From Verrucomicrobia bacterium GWC2_42_7 (GTDB taxonomy: Bacteria > Verrucomicrobiota > Verrucomicrobiia > Opitutales > GWC2-42-7-A), in contig MIDO01000011.1 in the NCBI GenBank assembly GCA_001831055.1, positions 1 through 5,611 on the forward strand: a DNA stretch of 5,611 bases, read 5' to 3'. The notes under the pieces are model-generated. The model was not told the DNA's origin, searched no databases, and worked only from the letters and a program-made list of their open reading frames with translations. The stretch's first letter is position 1. Each line of letters begins with the position of its first letter. Positions 3,450 through 5,611 of this stretch are shown here, piece after piece. Both the position numbers and the translations under genes were made by a program.

Positions 3450-5420
3450 ATGGCTGATAATTCGAAAAAAAATCCAAAACCAAACAATTTTACATGGTTA
3501 CCGCCGGGATTGCTTCCGTATCTCGCAATTATTTTGATACTGATCGGGATTTTTCTGATTCCCTATGATCCACCCAAGAGACATGAGGATTGGACAATCA
3601 ACCAAGTCCTTGAGGCAGCGGAATCGGGAAAGATTCAGAGCGGAGAGATTCAGTCCGATCCTAGAAAGGGGTTGAATTGGTACCATATTTCCGGAGAACT
3701 GATCCCGCAAAGTAAAGAAAAGGATGTCCGTGGGATCGCATTTAAGGCTGAAGGCCGCCTCACCGATGATCGTTTTAACAAGCTGGTGTCCACAAAAGGC
3801 GTTAATTTCATCGAAAAGCCCGCTAGTACGCTGATGGGCGATCTTTTAGTCAGTGTGATTCCTTTTGTCGTGGTTATTTTCCTGTTGTATATTTTGTTCA
3901 TGAAACAAATACGCATGGCAGGGCGGGGTGCAATGAGTTTTGGAAAAAGCCGTGCAAAAATGCTAACCCACGACCGCGAAAAGATCACGTTTGCGGATGT
4001 GGCCGGTTGTGACGAAGCAAAGGAAGAGGTCCAGGAAATTGTGGAATTTTTAAAAGATCCTAAAAAATTCCAAAAGATCGGGGCAAGAATTCCGAAAGGC
4101 TGCTTAATGGTAGGCCCTCCCGGAACAGGTAAAACGCTCCTTGCTAAGGCTGTTGCTGGTGAGGCCGATGTTCCCTTTTTTAGCATCAGTGGTTCGGATT
4201 TTGTTGAAATGTTTGTAGGTGTCGGCGCCTCACGTGTTCGTGACATGTTCGAACAGGGACGCAAAAATGCCCCATGCTTGATCTTTATTGATGAAATAGA
4301 TGCGGTTGGACGTCAGCGCGGAGCGGGCTTAGGTGGCGGTAACGATGAGCGTGAACAAACATTAAATTCCCTCCTTGTCGAAATGGATGGATTCGATGGA
4401 CACGAAGGCGTGATTATCATCGCAGCGACTAACCGTCCAGATGTCCTTGATGCTGCGCTACTTCGTCCAGGTCGATTTGATCGTCAGATTTATATTGATC
4501 TGCCAGATTTGTTCGGTCGTGAAGAAGTTTTAAAAGTCCATGCGAAGAAAATAAAGATGGACGAATCCGTCGACTTGAAAGTGGTTGCTCGTAATACACC
4601 AGGTTTCTCGGGAGCCGACCTCAAAAACTTGCTAAACGAAGGCGCTCTGCTTGCCGCTCGTTACAATAAGTCGGTCGTTACGATGGCAGAACTCGATGAG
4701 GCAAAAGACAAAATTTCCTATGGCCGTGAACGTCGTAAGCTAATGGATGATGAAGATAAGAAAATCACAGCTTATCACGAAGGTGGTCATGCGCTTGTCC
4801 AAGCGGTTATCGATGATGGACATCTGCCCATTCATAAGGTTACCATTATTCCACGAGGTCAAAGCCTTGGAAGTACCATGTTTTCTCCCACGAAAGATAT
4901 CCTCAACCATTCAAAGCACCGTCTGCTCAATCAAATTTGTTGTGCGATGGGCGGTAGAATTGCAGAAGAGGTCATTTTTGCTGAAATGACAAGCGGCGCT
5001 TCTAGTGATATCATTCAAGCGACAAAGATAGCGCGTCACATGGTCTGCGACTGGGGTATGTCATCTATGGGACCCATTGCCTACGGTGAAAATCAAGATC
5101 ATATCTTTTTAGGTAGGGAAATTACTCGCAATCAAAATTATAGCGAAGCAACCGCTCAAAAAATTGACGCCGAAATTCACTCCATCGTAGATAGCGAATA
5201 CAACCGAGCCAGAGATATTATTGTAAAAAATCGCGAGAATCTCGAAAAGATCGCAAAAGCTCTCCTCGAACACGAAACAATCGAAGGGAAGCACATCTTT
5301 GAGATCCTGCAACCCGGCGAAATTAAGTCACCAGTCGTCCACTCAAAACCCGTCGTATCACAGCCTGTAGCTCCCCAGCCAGAAAAAGAAGAAAAGGCGG
5401 AAAAACAGGAACAGCCATAG
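3450..5420 (+). CDS. ftsH: ATP-dependent zinc metalloprotease FtsH
   Basis: 656 residues, a normal length for the family. FtsH is a hexameric inner-membrane AAA+ protease that unfolds and degrades damaged membrane proteins and selected regulators. In order: TM helix 1 (about 21-38), a periplasmic domain (about 40-128), TM helix 2 (129-150), Walker A GPPGTGKT (222-229), pore loop MFVGVG (254-259), Walker B LIFIDEID (277-284), second region of homology with arginine fingers Arg339 and Arg342 (LLRPGRFDR), zinc site HEGGH (443-447, catalytic Glu444) and the likely third ligand Asp520 in GASSD. All key residues are intact. The C-terminal tail (about 622-656) is rich in Pro, Gln, Lys and Glu. The ATG is fixed by an in-frame TAG at 3441-3443. 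No Shine-Dalgarno precedes it. It appears monocistronic: own promoter candidate, terminators on both sides. Confidence 0.98.
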   Translation: MADNSKKNPKPNNFTWLPPGLLPYLAIILILIGIFLIPYDPPKRHEDWTINQVLEAAESGKIQSGEIQSDPRKGLNWYHISGELIPQSKEKDVRGIAFKAEGRLTDDRFNKLVSTKGVNFIEKPASTLMGDLLVSVIPFVVVIFLLYILFMKQIRMAGRGAMSFGKSRAKMLTHDREKITFADVAGCDEAKEEVQEIVEFLKDPKKFQKIGARIPKGCLMVGPPGTGKTLLAKAVAGEADVPFFSISGSDFVEMFVGVGASRVRDMFEQGRKNAPCLIFIDEIDAVGRQRGAGLGGGNDEREQTLNSLLVEMDGFDGHEGVIIIAATNRPDVLDAALLRPGRFDRQIYIDLPDLFGREEVLKVHAKKIKMDESVDLKVVARNTPGFSGADLKNLLNEGALLAARYNKSVVTMAELDEAKDKISYGRERRKLMDDEDKKITAYHEGGHALVQAVIDDGHLPIHKVTIIPRGQSLGSTMFSPTKDILNHSKHRLLNQICCAMGGRIAEEVIFAEMTSGASSDIIQATKIARHMVCDWGMSSMGPIAYGENQDHIFLGREITRNQNYSEATAQKIDAEIHSIVDSEYNRARDIIVKNRENLEKIAKALLEHETIEGKHIFEILQPGEIKSPVVHSKPVVSQPVAPQPEKEEKAEKQEQP

Positions 5421-5447
5421 GATAAGGCATTAAAGAAGCGACAATAT

Positions 5448-5490
5448 GCGAAAACCTTTCTGTCCTAGGGCAGAAAGGTTTTCGCGCTTT
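5448..5490 (+). terminator. Terminator hairpin after ftsH
   Basis: GCGAAAACCTTTCTG (5448-5462) and CAGAAAGGTTTTCGC (5471-5485) form a perfect 15-bp stem with an 8-base loop, 28 bases after the ftsH stop. Only a short GCTTT tail follows, so it may rely on the strong stem or work with another factor. Confidence 0.72.
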
Positions 5491-5611
5491 CCAAAGAAAA
5501 ACGATAGTGCGCGAACAAAAAAGCTACGTTTTTCAGAGGTAACAGATCTCAAAGCAAAGACTTCTGGTTTGCCTTCGGCAAAGTCGAATTGCGCTTATTG
5601 GATTGTCATCA
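5491..5611. other. Right-edge stretch without a supported gene
   Basis: A plus-strand frame from 5508 to the edge is open and partly protein-like (SKDFWFAFGKVELRL) but has no ATG, GTG or TTG before 5589. A small 6-bp hairpin, TTTGCC-TTC-GGCAAA, lies at 5568-5582 without a T-tract. Nothing here can be called a gene. Confidence 0.4.

Noticed and set aside
3650..4264. Long minus-strand open frame inside ftsH
   Set aside because: It is the complement of the highly conserved AAA+ domain coding sequence; its length follows from codon constraints of ftsH.
5508..5611. Plus-strand frame at the right edge
   Set aside because: It reads well as protein but has no start codon before 5589 and an in-frame TAG at 5505, directly after the ftsH terminator.

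Overview
The window looks like chromosomal DNA from a bacterium of the PVC group, most likely Verrucomicrobiota. This is an inference from three things. The FtsH closely resembles verrucomicrobial homologues as I remember them. The type IV-pilin-like protein has the 'SAFTLLE' leader style that is common in that phylum. Most genes lack strong Shine-Dalgarno sites. Base composition is moderately AT-rich. I cannot assign a genus.

Layout. From the left edge to about 3000 everything readable lies on the minus strand. There is a possible truncated ORF at the edge (1-131), a prepilin-like pseudopilin (161-928), a small secreted protein (1012-1353) and a secreted protein with an NlpC/P60-like cysteine-peptidase domain (1732-3000). 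An intrinsic-terminator-like hairpin (945-982) separates the small secreted protein from the pseudopilin. From 3150 to the right edge transcription appears to run on the plus strand. A compact unit at about 3152-3395 (promoter-like boxes, inverted repeat, Shine-Dalgarno, 38-codon ORF, hairpin plus T-tract) is followed by a separate promoter-like sequence and by ftsH (3450-5420), which ends in a strong 15-bp hairpin (5448-5490). The last 120 bases hold no gene I can support.

How the genes relate. ftsH is a housekeeping membrane protease. The three minus-strand genes all encode exported or envelope proteins, but I see no evidence that they form one pathway, and the gaps and terminator argue against a tight operon.

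The most unusual material is non-coding. A C-rich/G-rich module (16-bp exact 'CCTCGTCCCCCTTCTC', then about 40-45 bases later the exact 10-mer 'GGAGTAAAAG') occurs at 1550-1614 and again at 3300-3370. A degenerate copy of its left part, inside a tandem repeat, lies at 1621-1671. Both loci end in plus-strand hairpins followed by T residues. At 3294-3395 the C-rich tract lies in one predicted loop and a complementary G-rich tract in the terminator loop. This suggests a structured small RNA or leader family, or a dispersed intergenic repeat. It is the best candidate here for something undescribed, but it rests on by-eye pairing only.
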